NCBI RefSeq assembly: GCF_025147485.1
Contig: NZ_CP102263.1
Location: 2,741,501-2,805,500, forward strand
Length of the DNA stretch: 64,000 bases
Direction: 5' to 3'
Origin: Bacteroides uniformis
GTDB lineage: Bacteria > Bacteroidota > Bacteroidia > Bacteroidales > Bacteroidaceae
The translations under genes and the position numbers were made by a program. Under the pieces are notes generated by a model. It worked only from the letters and a program-made list of their open reading frames with translations, was not told the DNA's origin and did no database searches. This document shows positions 25,580-35,492 of this stretch, piece after piece (within the stretch, counting starts at the first letter, position 1; the number at the start of each line of letters is the position of its first letter).

Positions 25580-27373
25580 TTATCTCTCTTTTGCCAGTGT
25601 GAATACAAACTCCAGTCCTCCGCCTTGGTTGTTTTTGGCAGAGATGGTGCCTCCGTGAATAAGGACTGCATTCTTCACTATGGCGAGCCCCAAGCCGGTG
25701 CCGCCCAACTTGCGCGAGCGTCCTTTGTCTACACGGTAGAAGCGTTCGAACAAACGGTTCAGATGTTCGGGAGAAACGCCGATGCCGGTATCGGCAAAAC
25801 TGAAATAGTAGTAATTCTCGTCTTCGCGGAAACAACTGATGTTGATGTGTATGTTGGTGCCGGCATAAGCGATGGCGTTGTCCATGAGATTGCGGAAGAT
25901 GGAGTAGAGTAGAGAGTAGTTGCCCCGCAACTGTATCTTCGGTTTTAGGGAATTGACAACGGTGATTTGCTTCTGTTCCAGTTCCAGGGACACTTCGTTG
26001 ACGATGTTTGAAACCAGCATGCTGATGTCCACCTTTTCCATATCAATCATGTTGGCGGCTTCGTCCATGCGGGTCAGTACGGATATGTCGCGCAGCAGGC
26101 GGCTCAGGCGGTTGCTTTGCGCGTAGCAGCGTTCCAGGAAGACCTGCATCTTTTCGGGTGCAATGTTTTCGTTGTTCACGATGGTTTCCAGATAACCTTG
26201 TATGCTGCTTACGGGGGTTTTCAGCTCGTGGGCGATGTTCTGGGTCAACTGCCGTTTCAGCCGTACTTGCTCTTCTTCCTGGGTGATGTCGTTGATGGAA
26301 ATTTCAAAGCTGAGGTCTTGGAAGATGATGCACTCCACGATGAAGGTGCGTCCGTTCTTGTTGATGTGTACGGACATCCTTCGTTCTTCGTTGTAGGAGG
26401 GGCGCTTCTGCGCCTTGTTGATGAAATCCGTTATCTTCTGGAATTCGCAGATGGAGAATATCTCTTCGGTAGCCTGCAGGTTGGAGTCTGAAATCAGATT
26501 GCCGTATTGGGTGAACAGATTGTTTACCAATATCTCCTTTTTGTCTCTGTTGAATACGCCCAGTCCTTCGCGGGAGGTTTGCAAATGGGTGATAAGCTTT
26601 TCGCGCTCAATGTAAAGCGCCTCTTTGGTTTCGCGCAGGCGCTTGTATATCTGTATGATATGCTGCGAAATCTCTCCAAGCTCATTGTGCGGAAAGGCGG
26701 CTTGTATGTCCATGTCTATAGGTTCGTTCTTGTCGGCTCTTTTGGCAAACTCGCGCAGGTGGTTGATGGCGCTGCCCAGTTTGGAGGTGAATTTGTAGAA
26801 GACGGATATCAGCAGCAGTGATACAATGACCGTGAACCAGATGTAGTGTGGGTCGGCAGCCAGATTGTTCATCAGGTTGACGTTGTAGGGGAGGGCTGAG
26901 CGGATGATGCAGCCTTCGTAGGCGGTGGCAGAATAGAAATAGGTCTTGCCGGTGGTTTCGGAGATGCGCCGTAGGTCGTAGCCCTTGCCGTCTTTCAGCG
27001 CTTTCTGCACTTCGGGGCGTTTGATGTGGTTGTCCAGTTCATGGCTGTCGTTCTGGGAGCTGTCGAACAATACGTTGCCATGAAGGTCTACCACAGTGAC
27101 GCGCAATTCCTTGTTCACATGCTTGGAGATGTAGCTGTCCAGCATGGAAGTCCATAGGCTGTCGGGGAGATAACGAAGTTCCTGGTGTAGTCTGTCATTA
27201 TAGTCTTGCAACTGCGTGTCCAGTAGCTCCACTTTATATTCCTTTTCCCGCTGATACTGGTAGGCGATGAAGCATGCGGCGAATATGAGGAACAGTGAAA
27301 TGACCGAAAGGAAAAGCTTCCGGCTGAAGGACAGAAAGTGTCTGTCGTTATTCGGCTTCGAAACAATATCCAT
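25580..27373 (-). CDS. Sensor histidine kinase (PhoR-like)
   Basis: 597 residues: N-terminal membrane helix (about 20-42), a ~140-residue periplasmic sensor region, second membrane helix (about 178-195), a linker with PAS-like domain, then HisKA (NIAHELKTPVSSIQGYLE, classical H box) and HATPase (LMDNAIAY, FADTGIGVSPEHLNRLFERFYRVDKGRSRKLGGTGLGLAI). Membrane-bound partner of the response regulator whose gene overlaps its 5' end by 26 bp. The PhoR label reflects domain order and the type of regulator; the stimulus is unknown. Confidence 0.93.
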   Translation of the reverse strand: MDIVSKPNNDRHFLSFSRKLFLSVISLFLIFAACFIAYQYQREKEYKVELLDTQLQDYNDRLHQELRYLPDSLWTSMLDSYISKHVNKELRVTVVDLHGNVLFDSSQNDSHELDNHIKRPEVQKALKDGKGYDLRRISETTGKTYFYSATAYEGCIIRSALPYNVNLMNNLAADPHYIWFTVIVSLLLISVFYKFTSKLGSAINHLREFAKRADKNEPIDMDIQAAFPHNELGEISQHIIQIYKRLRETKEALYIEREKLITHLQTSREGLGVFNRDKKEILVNNLFTQYGNLISDSNLQATEEIFSICEFQKITDFINKAQKRPSYNEERRMSVHINKNGRTFIVECIIFQDLSFEISINDITQEEEQVRLKRQLTQNIAHELKTPVSSIQGYLETIVNNENIAPEKMQVFLERCYAQSNRLSRLLRDISVLTRMDEAANMIDMEKVDISMLVSNIVNEVSLELEQKQITVVNSLKPKIQLRGNYSLLYSIFRNLMDNAIAYAGTNIHINISCFREDENYYYFSFADTGIGVSPEHLNRLFERFYRVDKGRSRKLGGTGLGLAIVKNAVLIHGGTISAKNNQGGGLEFVFTLAKER

Positions 27374-28037
27374 ATCCCAAGCGTGTTACGATGCATTTGC
27401 CATAAACTCCGATTTTCTTGCGTAGGCGTGTGATGTTTACGTCGATGGTACGGTCCAGCACATATACTTCATCACTCCAGATGCGGTTCAGTATATCCTC
27501 GCGCGAGAATACGCGTCCTTTATTCTGCAAAAGCAGCAATAAGATTTCAAACTCTTTTTTGGTGAGCGGTGCCTCTTCACCGTCAATGCAGACTTTCTTC
27601 TTGATGACGTTCAGCACCAGTGTCTTGTAGACAATCTGTTCCGGTGCATGCTCTGTCTCTCCTTGTTGGGTGCGTCTCAGTACGGCTTTGACACGTGCCG
27701 CTACTTCGCGCAGCGAGAAGGGTTTGGATATATAGTCGTCCGCTCCCAGGTTGAAGCCAGTCACGGTGTCATTTTCCGTATCTTTGGCGGTAATGAAGAT
27801 GATGGGTATCTGGGCCGTCTTCTTGTCCTTCTTCAGCATACTTGCCATTTTGAAGCCGGAAATTTCTCCCATCATCACGTCCAGCAGTAGTAGGTTGTAG
27901 CTGCCAATGTCCATTCTCAGAGCTTCTTCGGCAGAGTTCGCCGTGTCCACTTCGTAGCCTTCGTTTTCGAGGTTGAACTTCAGAATTTCACATAAGTCTT
28001 CTTCATCATCCACTACTAAAATCCGGTAATTGTTCAT
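27348..28037 (-). CDS. OmpR/PhoB-family response regulator
   Basis: 229 residues: receiver (DDEEDLC acidic pocket, phospho-Asp in NLLLLDVMMGEISG near residue 53, Lys in YISKPFSLRE) and a winged-helix DNA-binding domain (PLTKKEFEILLLLLQNKGRVFSREDIL, VLDRTIDVNITRLRKKI). It activates or represses promoters by binding tandem direct repeats. A -7 box (TATTTTTG on the minus strand, 28113-28120) precedes the gene, and a 20-bp dyad covers the -33 region. PhoB-box-like direct repeats face the divergent gene. Confidence 0.94.
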   Translation of the reverse strand: MNNYRILVVDDEEDLCEILKFNLENEGYEVDTANSAEEALRMDIGSYNLLLLDVMMGEISGFKMASMLKKDKKTAQIPIIFITAKDTENDTVTGFNLGADDYISKPFSLREVAARVKAVLRRTQQGETEHAPEQIVYKTLVLNVIKKKVCIDGEEAPLTKKEFEILLLLLQNKGRVFSREDILNRIWSDEVYVLDRTIDVNITRLRKKIGVYGKCIVTRLGYGYCFEAE

Positions 28038-28139
28038 TGCTTTGTTGTTTATGTATGACAGGAATAAAACAATTTTCTTGTCACAAAGTTAAACTTTATT
28101 TCTTTTTATCGGCAAAAATAGTGCAAACCGAATGCAGAA

Positions 28140-28159
28140 TTTTCATGTTTACATGAAAA
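28140..28159. promoter_or_regulatory. Dyad operator candidate at the response-regulator promoter
   Basis: TTTTCATGT-TT-ACATGAAAA, perfect 9-bp arms. It occupies the expected -33 position of the minus-strand promoter with the -7 box at 28113-28120, so a protein bound there would block or tune the two-component operon. Confidence 0.45.
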
Positions 28160-28215
28160 GTTGTGCCGAGATGCAGGCCATTTCTGCTTTCTGGGTACAA
28201 AAGTGAGGCTAATTT

Positions 28216-28288
28216 GTTACGGAATGATGAAACAAGTGTTACATTTGGGTTACATTAAATTCCCGTTTATCTAAAAGCCCCGTCACAT
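28216..28288 (+). promoter_or_regulatory. PhoB-box-like direct repeats upstream of the transglutaminase-like gene
   Basis: GTTACAT occurs at 28238 and 28249, a tandem 11-bp repeat with the 7+4 layout of a Pho box. Related copies are GTTACGG at 28216 (22 bp earlier) and GTCACAT at 28282 (33 bp later). All four are in phase on an 11-bp grid. They precede the -7 box TATCTTTG (28297-28304) of the next gene. The PhoB-type regulator encoded on the other side is the obvious candidate ligand. Confidence 0.6.
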
Positions 28289-28324
28289 TAAAATATTATC
28301 TTTGCTTCGTAAATACTGAATTGT

Positions 28325-29521
28325 ATGAAAGAACTTATGTATATCAGGAGTTTCTCTAAGAGACATTTGTCGGTTATTATGGGAACTCTACTTTTAGTGA
28401 TAATCGGCTCTGTCTGGCTGAATACGGCTACTTTCCGCTCGGGATTTGAGATTACGGATGAACTGGGCGGTAATATATTCCCTTCCAGTATCCTTTCGGT
28501 GGCTACTACCGATGCTCAGGTCATAGTGCCGGTAGACTCCATGTATGTAGGTAATCCGAAGTCCTGCATCGCTGTCCGTGTCCGTTCGAGGAATGCTTAT
28601 AGCCGGGTGCGGGTAGAGGTTGCAGAGACTCCGTTCTTTTCCCGTTCCGTGTCGGAGTTTGTGCTGGCAAAACCGCGTACGGAGTATATTATCTATCCTG
28701 ATATCATATGGAATTACGAGGCTCTGAAGAATAACAACCAAGCGGAACCCATCAGTGTGGCCGTTATGGTAGAGATGAACGGCAAGGATTTGGGGCAGAG
28801 GGTGCGTACTTTTTCCGTTCGCAGCATTAATGAATGTCTGTTGGGGTATGTCACGAATGGTACAAAATTCCATGATACCGGCATCTTTTTTGCAGCATAT
28901 GTAAATGAGGAGAATCCTATGATTGACAAGCTGTTGCGTGAAGCGCTGGATACGCGTATCGTCAACCGTTTTTTAGGCTATCAGGGAGGTGCCGAAGTGG
29001 TGGACAGGCAGGTTTATGCCTTGTGGAATGTACTGCAGAAGCGTAAGTTCCGTTATAGCTCGGTCTCCAATACGAGCCTTTCCAGCAATGTGGTCTTTTC
29101 ACAGCGTGTGCGCACGTTCGATGACGCCTTGGAGTCCTCGCAAATCAACTGTGTGGATGGAAGTGTGCTTTTTGCTTCTCTGCTCCGTGCCATCAACATA
29201 GAACCTATATTGGTGCGCACCCCGGGGCATATGTTTGTAGGATACTACACGGATTCCAGTCATAAAGACATGAATTTCCTTGAAACGACCATGATTGGTG
29301 ATGTGGATTTGGATGATTTCTTTCCGGACGAACAGTTGGATTCGACGATGGTGGGAAAGTCGCAGAACCAGATGTCGCGCATCACCTTTGACAAGTCCAA
29401 GGAGTATGCCAATAAGAAGTATGCCCAGAATAAGGAAGGTATTCATTCCGGCAAACTGAACTATATGTTTCTGGAAATATCCAAAGAGGTGAGAAGGAGA
29501 ATACAGCCGATAGGGAAATGA
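28325..29521 (+). CDS. Membrane-anchored transglutaminase-like protein
   Basis: 398 residues. A single N-terminal membrane helix (about 15-33) anchors a secreted domain. The C-terminal third has a transglutaminase-like triad: Cys in NCVDGSVLFASLLRA, His in RTPGHMFVGYY and an acidic residue further on (NFLETTMIGDVDLDDF). Such proteins are often papain-like peptidases or structural folds. The specific function is unknown. It is divergent from the two-component operon and has repeats in its promoter that fit that regulator. The stop is followed within 13 bp by the left copy of the inverted repeat bounding the SusCD locus. Confidence 0.8.
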   Translation: MKELMYIRSFSKRHLSVIMGTLLLVIIGSVWLNTATFRSGFEITDELGGNIFPSSILSVATTDAQVIVPVDSMYVGNPKSCIAVRVRSRNAYSRVRVEVAETPFFSRSVSEFVLAKPRTEYIIYPDIIWNYEALKNNNQAEPISVAVMVEMNGKDLGQRVRTFSVRSINECLLGYVTNGTKFHDTGIFFAAYVNEENPMIDKLLREALDTRIVNRFLGYQGGAEVVDRQVYALWNVLQKRKFRYSSVSNTSLSSNVVFSQRVRTFDDALESSQINCVDGSVLFASLLRAINIEPILVRTPGHMFVGYYTDSSHKDMNFLETTMIGDVDLDDFFPDEQLDSTMVGKSQNQMSRITFDKSKEYANKKYAQNKEGIHSGKLNYMFLEISKEVRRRIQPIGK

Positions 29522-29533
29522 GGCGTAGAATGC

Positions 29534-29604
29534 AAACAGCCGATTTTCACGAACCGGCCGTTCCAATCATCATCTATGAATGAAGACCGTTGAGAGGCTT
29601 CAAT
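29534..29604 (-). repeat. Left copy of ~70-bp inverted repeat bounding the SusCD segment
   Basis: Matches the reverse complement of 35493-35562 with about six mismatches. It includes a stem-loop (ACAGCCG ... CGGCCGT) and the block CAATCATCATCTATGAATGA. Read on the minus strand it has the layout of a gene-end hairpin, with a decayed T-run compared with the right copy. Confidence 0.85.
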
Positions 29605-29620
29605 GAATTAAAACTGAACA

Positions 29621-29865
29621 CTAGTGATTTCTATTATAAAATTTATCAGCGCTGAAAGTATATGTAGCAGGTGTATATGTCTCTTTACCCTCAGTGTCTT
29701 TTCCATTAACAATTGCCCTTTTGATTGTTGGATTTTCACGGTTTGCATTTCTCACACTCATGCTACGTGCTGTCATGAAATAATCTGTACCATTATATAT
29801 GTCACCACTGATATGGAAATTCCACAACATGGAAAGAGACCAGTTTTTATAAGTGAAACTTGTAT
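29621..29865 (-). pseudogene. SusC C-terminal fragment
   Basis: The minus-strand frame reads FTYKNWSLSMLWNFHISGDI then YNGTDYFMT, which aligns with the conserved late-barrel segment LTWKNFTFNMLWEFRVGGDV then VNGTQYAMD of the intact SusC downstream. Homology has no start and stops about 70-90 residues before a normal SusC C-terminus, 17 bp from the left inverted repeat. The fragment is related to but clearly different from the neighbouring SusC, so it comes from another receptor gene, in the opposite orientation. Confidence 0.8.
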
Positions 29866-30334
29866 ATATTAGTATTATGCTGAAAAATAAAATGTTAATG
29901 TAGATTATATGTGGAATTTATTATTGTTAATAGTCTAACACTATTTTTTGATGAACTTATGAATCATTTTAACTAATTTGCTTTTTAGAATCCTTATCCA
30001 TACTAATATCCCCACGTAATCAAGTTCTTTTTATATAAAAAGATTTATGAATATGCTTTAATGCGTAAATCAAATAGTTCAAAACATTGCTATATATAAA
30101 TGATAAATGTGATGTGTTTTTCGTTTTTTCGCATCATTGAGATATATTATATACAAGTACGGCATTAATATGATTAAGAGTTAATGCTTTGAATAATTAC
30201 TAAATAGATATTTAAAACTTTGCAAAAATATAAATGCAAATGTTTTAATATTTATTAGTAATTTTTAATTCGATTGATGATAGAATTTCTAAATTAATTC
30301 ATATGTTTGCAAACAAATCCAAATAATAGAGCTT
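29866..30334. other. AT-rich non-coding stretch upstream of susC-like gene
   Basis: About 470 bp, very rich in A and T compared with the surrounding sequence, with no ORF worth reporting. A -7 box TATGTTTG lies at 30302-30309, giving a predicted leader of about 20 nt before the ATG at 30335. No regulator gene or HTH protein is encoded nearby. Confidence 0.6.
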
Positions 30335-33300
30335 ATGAAAAGAAATTATTGCTTATCATTAGTGTTGCTTGCATTGTTTGGGGTGTCTGCACCTTTTGCT
30401 GCTAATGCAGCTGTTGAAAGTGTGCTAAGTTCCCAAAGTACTCAGCAAGCCAAGAAAATCACAGGTAAAGTTTTAGATGCGGCAGGCGAACCCATCATCG
30501 GCGCCAGCGTGTTAGTAAAAGGTTCTGGTACCGGCGCTGTGACGGATATTGATGGAAATTTTTCTGTAGAGGCGCCGGTGGGTAGCACATTGGAGGTATC
30601 TTTCATTGGCTACAAAACAGTGACATTGAAGGTGACGAACGCCACTACTTATACTGTGAGTTTGCAAGATGACTCGCAAGCGCTGGACGAAGTGGTTGTG
30701 ACGGCAATGGGTATCAAGAAAGAGCGCAAGGCTTTGGGATATTCAATGGAGGATGTGAAGTCGGATGAATTGATGAAGATGAAAACTGCCAATCCTATTT
30801 CATCCCTTTCGGGGAAAGTGGCCGGTGTGAATGTTACTCAGTCATCCGGTGCCGCTGGTGCGGGCGCTCAGATTATATTGCGTGGAGGAACGTCGGGTGC
30901 TGAAGGCAAAGACAATCAGCCGCTCTTTGTGGTGGATGGTGTTATTTTTGATAACTCTTCATCAGTGGTGGGCAATTCGGCTTTCGATGGTTCCATGCGT
31001 TCTGCCTCTACTACTTCCAATCGTTTGATGGATATAAATCCCGAAGATATAGAAAGTATGTCGGTGCTCAAAGGCCCTGCAGCTGCCGCTTTATACGGTT
31101 CACGTGCAGCCAACGGAGTTATTCTTATCACTACCAAGAAAGGTAAAGAGGGCGTGGTTGAAGTGAATATCAATTCTAAGTTTACTGCTTCATGGGTAAA
31201 GAGCCTGCCGCAAACGCAACGCCAATATGCCCGTGGATATATGGAAGACCAATATGATTCAAAGAAGAACTATACTGGTACTGTGTTTAATGACTTTGCT
31301 TATACTTCGTGGGGAGAGAAGTCGAACGCAGCTACTTATGATAACATAGGTGATTTCTTTCAAGGCGGAAACATTTTCGATGAAAGTGCCAGCGTAGCCG
31401 GGGGTACCAAGAATAGTAAATTCTATCTTTCAGGGTCTTACTATGATCAGGTAGGTGTTGTGCCCGAGACCGGATACAAGAAATATGCTTTCCGTTTCAA
31501 TGGTGAGCAGAAGGTGGGGATTTTTACCTTTAACGCCAGTGCCGCATATAGCGATGCTCATACGGACCGTACTTTGACGGGTGCCGGGCTTTATAATTCG
31601 AGTGGTAATGGTGCTCTTTATGGTGTGTACAACTGGTCTCCTTTCGACCGAATGACCCACTATCAGAACGAGGATGGTACCCGTTATCGTTTGTTTGGCG
31701 ATCGTCTTGATCCATGGGACGAACGCGACAACCCCTATTGGATTGTCAATCGTAACCACATGTATGACGACATCGACCGTTTCAATGGGATGCTCAGTAT
31801 AAAAGCCGATATTGCCAAATGGTGGTTTGTTTCTTATAAAATAGGTATTGACCGTTATACCCAAACTGCTTCCAACCGTTTGGCTGCCAATGGCGTGCTT
31901 AAACAAGTGTGGCAAAAAGGTATGATGAGTGACAACACCCAGCAGTTCCGCTATATGAGCCATGACTTTATGTCGAACATGAGCCATAAGTTCGGTGATT
32001 TCGATTTGAATCTTTTGTTGGGTGCCACAATGGACGAAACCAAGACAGACCGTAGCTCGATGATGGCTTGGAACTTTTCCGTTCCTGATTTCTTCTCATA
32101 CGCCAATGCCAGTAAAGACAATAAGCAATTCACACATGCAGCTACTAAGAAACGTTTGGTAGGAGCTTTTGGAGAATTCCGTGCATCATGGAAAAATATG
32201 CTCTATCTCACTGTGAGCGGTCGTAATGACTGGACTTCTACTCTTCCTCTTGAAAACCGTTCGTACTTCTATCCTTCGGTAAGCGGTTCATTCGTATTTA
32301 CTGAAGCCTTGCAGCGACTCGGTTGGCTGGATGACAGTGTGCTCAACTTTGGTAAATTGCGTGCATCGTGGGCCAAGGTAGGTAAAGATACCGGTGTGTA
32401 CGAATTGGAAACTGCCTTATGGCCTACGGGTACCTATCTTGACGGTACGGTAGGTGTGGGAAATACTTGGACACGCGGTAATGACAAACTGAAACCGGAA
32501 ATGACCAAGTCTACCGAAATAGGCGTGGAATTGAGTTTCTTCAAAAACCGCCTGCACATAGACTATGCTTACTATACCAACGATTCATATAATCAGATTC
32601 TTGCTCCTCGCGGTCCGCAATCTACCGGTTACATCTTTTGGAGTATCAATGCGGGCAATGTGTATAACAAAGGTATGGAACTCTCTATTTCGGGAACTCC
32701 CATACAGACTAAGGACTGGACATGGGACATTGGCTTGAACATGGCAGGTAATCGTGGTACTTTGGACGGGCTTCCCGAAGGTATGGGCGTGATGTATGTT
32801 ACCGATGTGCAATATGCCGGTATGCAGGCAGCCTCGTTCAGCGGTGGAGATTTTATGGGTATTGCCGGTACCAAATGGAAACGTAATGACGCCGGTGAGG
32901 TGATACTCGACAAAAACGGTATGCCTACTTATGACAAAACCCTTGTAGCAGTAGGTAATCGTGAGTCATCGTTTACCGGTGGATTGAACAACACCCTTAC
33001 TTGGAAGAATTTTACTTTCAATATGCTATGGGAATTCCGTGTAGGTGGCGATGTGGTCAACGGTACTCAATATGCTATGGATAACAGCGGTGTGAGCCAG
33101 TTCTCTGCCGATGTACGCAATCGTTCTCTCACTGTAACGGGTGTCAATGCCAATGGTGACCCAGTGACCAATACTTGGGAGGCCGATAAAACCTATACTT
33201 TTAATGGAGTACAAATGAGTGGTTACAACATCATTAAGGATTACTATCAGAACTATTATTCTAAGGAGTCAGCCAACTATATTACCGATGTCAACTCTTT

Positions 33301-33544
33301 GCGTTTGCGTTCTGTTTCATTGAGCTATGAGTTTCCTAAAACGTGGCTTTCCAAGATTGGATTTGTAAAGCGTGCTTCGGTATCGGTAGCTGCTACCAAT
33401 CTATTGCTCATCACCAATTACGACGGTGATCCTGAAGTGGCTGCCGCTGGTGCGGGTGTAGGTGGCTCATCATCAGTAGGATTTGACTACTGCGGTGTAC
33501 CTGCCACTTCTACCATGTCATTTGGCTTGAATCTTACTTTCTAA
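30335..33544 (+). CDS. SusC/RagA-family TonB-linked outer membrane receptor
   Basis: 1069 residues, complete. Signal peptide to about residue 25, CarboxypepD_reg-like domain (ITGKVLDAAGEPIIGASVLVKGS, about 40-125), the LDEVVVTAMG TonB-box region, plug domain (LRGGTSGAEGKDNQPLFVVDGV, VLKGPAAAALYGSRAANGVILITTKKG) and a 22-strand barrel ending in SFGLNLTF. There is no N-terminal STN signalling domain. With the adjacent SusD it forms an importer for a glycan, peptide or other large nutrient. No glycoside hydrolase, sulfatase or regulator gene accompanies the pair, so the substrate cannot be guessed. Confidence 0.96.
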   Translation: MKRNYCLSLVLLALFGVSAPFAANAAVESVLSSQSTQQAKKITGKVLDAAGEPIIGASVLVKGSGTGAVTDIDGNFSVEAPVGSTLEVSFIGYKTVTLKVTNATTYTVSLQDDSQALDEVVVTAMGIKKERKALGYSMEDVKSDELMKMKTANPISSLSGKVAGVNVTQSSGAAGAGAQIILRGGTSGAEGKDNQPLFVVDGVIFDNSSSVVGNSAFDGSMRSASTTSNRLMDINPEDIESMSVLKGPAAAALYGSRAANGVILITTKKGKEGVVEVNINSKFTASWVKSLPQTQRQYARGYMEDQYDSKKNYTGTVFNDFAYTSWGEKSNAATYDNIGDFFQGGNIFDESASVAGGTKNSKFYLSGSYYDQVGVVPETGYKKYAFRFNGEQKVGIFTFNASAAYSDAHTDRTLTGAGLYNSSGNGALYGVYNWSPFDRMTHYQNEDGTRYRLFGDRLDPWDERDNPYWIVNRNHMYDDIDRFNGMLSIKADIAKWWFVSYKIGIDRYTQTASNRLAANGVLKQVWQKGMMSDNTQQFRYMSHDFMSNMSHKFGDFDLNLLLGATMDETKTDRSSMMAWNFSVPDFFSYANASKDNKQFTHAATKKRLVGAFGEFRASWKNMLYLTVSGRNDWTSTLPLENRSYFYPSVSGSFVFTEALQRLGWLDDSVLNFGKLRASWAKVGKDTGVYELETALWPTGTYLDGTVGVGNTWTRGNDKLKPEMTKSTEIGVELSFFKNRLHIDYAYYTNDSYNQILAPRGPQSTGYIFWSINAGNVYNKGMELSISGTPIQTKDWTWDIGLNMAGNRGTLDGLPEGMGVMYVTDVQYAGMQAASFSGGDFMGIAGTKWKRNDAGEVILDKNGMPTYDKTLVAVGNRESSFTGGLNNTLTWKNFTFNMLWEFRVGGDVVNGTQYAMDNSGVSQFSADVRNRSLTVTGVNANGDPVTNTWEADKTYTFNGVQMSGYNIIKDYYQNYYSKESANYITDVNSLRLRSVSLSYEFPKTWLSKIGFVKRASVSVAATNLLLITNYDGDPEVAAAGAGVGGSSSVGFDYCGVPATSTMSFGLNLTF

Positions 33545-33565
33545 CTCTTAAAAAACAGAAGCAAT

Positions 33566-35413
33566 ATGAAATTATTCAAATCTATGATATTATGTAGTGT
33601 GGGTGCCCTTATGACTTTGTTCTCGGGGTGTAGTGACTGGCTCGATGTAAATGTCGATCCCGAAAATCCCACAGCTGGAAATGCGACCTATGATTCACGA
33701 TTGGCACATATTGAATTTTATACCAACAGTGCCACTCAGTTTGCTGCTTGGCGTTCCAGTATGTCTATGGGCGATTGGACACGCTATTATGACGGCGGTA
33801 CTTATTGGAGCATGTCTTATTGGAGTCCTCAGACCGGTGCCGTTACCACTCCCTACCAATGGTGGTTCTGTGGAGCTGCTGTAAATATTCCATTTTTGAT
33901 TGACAAGGCTACGGCAGCCGAGGCTTGGCATTATGTGGGTGCAGCTCGCGTAATTCGTGCCTATGGTTTTATGCTTATGACAGACCTTTATGGAGAAATG
34001 CCTTACAAGTCGAGTGAGGCTGAAGCCGGTGTTACTCCTACCTATAATGACGGAAAAACAATCTATTTGGGCTGTTTGGCCGATCTTGACACCGCTATCG
34101 AGATGTTCCAAAAAGAGCAAGGGTCTGCGACAGCTTCGTTGGCTGTAGGCGATATTTGGAACGGTGGTAGTGTAGACAAGTGGCTTAAATTGGCATACTT
34201 ACTTAAAGCACGTTACATTAACAAGCTTATTAAAAAGGGTGAAGGCAGTTATCTTGAAGGGAAATACGATGCCGCAGAAATCTTGGCTTGTCTTGACAAG
34301 GCTCAGCAAAGCAATGCCGACAATACCGTATTCAATCATATTGATGCCAATAATTCGCATGATGTATTGGGATGGGATGAACCGGTTGATTATTCACCGC
34401 TCTTTTCTGTATGTGGCATGAATGCCGGCTATATGCCTACCAAGATGCTTTACGATAATCTGACAAATTTTGCCGGAAGTGGAATAGAAGATCCGCGTGC
34501 CGATAAGATTTTACCTTGGGCATATTCGAAGCAATCAAGTAATTCACCCGCAGAGGTGAAGTTCAAAAACGGTTGGCGTCGTTCTATGGGTGTAGATATG
34601 ATTGGCAATGATAGTCCCAGCCTTACCGGCGGACCGTTGCGCTCGAACTTCTCGGCAGCCAAAGGTTGGTGGATTGACAGTGAATCTTCTACCCGTAAGG
34701 GGGACACTATTTATGTAGAGTGTACCAGTCAGTGCAAAGCTTATCAAGGACGTCCTGATTTACTTTATCGTCGCGATGGCACTGATGCCTCTCGCGAATC
34801 GGGAACTTTCTATACTCGCGTGTCTTCTCCCACCTATATTGGAACCTATGCCGAAGCTTGTTTCATACGTGCTGAAGTACTCTTTAACCAAGGTAATAAA
34901 GGAGCGGCTTTTAATGCTTATAAGAAAGGTATTGCAGCCAGTATCGACGGTATGAACGATAAGTTGAAAGTGTGGTGCCGTGAAGATGCCAATTTGGAAG
35001 CATGCCCCTCGTTCTCTCCTATGACGCAAACCGACATTGACAACTATTTGAACAATGGTATCGGCACTGAAGAGAATATTACTTTGGGCAAGATTCTTAC
35101 TCAAAAGCGTTTGGCATTGCATTTTTCCATGGAAATTTGGAACGATATGCGTCGCTACGATTTTAATCCGGAGCTTTTCTTAGGCTGGGGTATTCCTGCA
35201 CGCTATGGCGTTGATGCTACTGCCCAAAAGAATATTCCGCAAGGTAAACAGTTCCGTCGTTGGCAGCAATGCAGTCATGAACTCAACTACAATACGGCCA
35301 ATCTGCAAGCTATCGGTGCCACTGTTCCGGGAGCTGATACTTCAATTGCACTTTGGAATGCTGCCGAGGACGTATGGACTTTACCCGTATGGTGGGACAG
35401 TGCCCAAAACTAA
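33566..35413 (+). CDS. SusD/RagB-family surface lipoprotein
   Basis: 615 residues. Lipoprotein signal with lipobox LFSGC (Cys22), then the SusD-like opening SDWLDVNVDPENPTAGNATY and helical TPR-like body (AARVIRAYGFMLMTDLYGEMPY, EACFIRAEVLFNQGNKGAAFNAYKKGI). The N-terminus and length resemble the SusD-like group found in peptide- and small-glycan-type systems. It caps the SusC barrel and captures substrate at the surface. It starts 21 bp after the SusC gene, and a terminator within the right inverted repeat ends the operon. Confidence 0.95.
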   Translation: MKLFKSMILCSVGALMTLFSGCSDWLDVNVDPENPTAGNATYDSRLAHIEFYTNSATQFAAWRSSMSMGDWTRYYDGGTYWSMSYWSPQTGAVTTPYQWWFCGAAVNIPFLIDKATAAEAWHYVGAARVIRAYGFMLMTDLYGEMPYKSSEAEAGVTPTYNDGKTIYLGCLADLDTAIEMFQKEQGSATASLAVGDIWNGGSVDKWLKLAYLLKARYINKLIKKGEGSYLEGKYDAAEILACLDKAQQSNADNTVFNHIDANNSHDVLGWDEPVDYSPLFSVCGMNAGYMPTKMLYDNLTNFAGSGIEDPRADKILPWAYSKQSSNSPAEVKFKNGWRRSMGVDMIGNDSPSLTGGPLRSNFSAAKGWWIDSESSTRKGDTIYVECTSQCKAYQGRPDLLYRRDGTDASRESGTFYTRVSSPTYIGTYAEACFIRAEVLFNQGNKGAAFNAYKKGIAASIDGMNDKLKVWCREDANLEACPSFSPMTQTDIDNYLNNGIGTEENITLGKILTQKRLALHFSMEIWNDMRRYDFNPELFLGWGIPARYGVDATAQKNIPQGKQFRRWQQCSHELNYNTANLQAIGATVPGADTSIALWNAAEDVWTLPVWWDSAQN

Positions 35414-35492
35414 TTTTTCATTGCATTTTATTTTGTGATACAAATTCATTATCTTTACGCCCAAAATGTGGATTTTAAGATATAGTTAAGAT

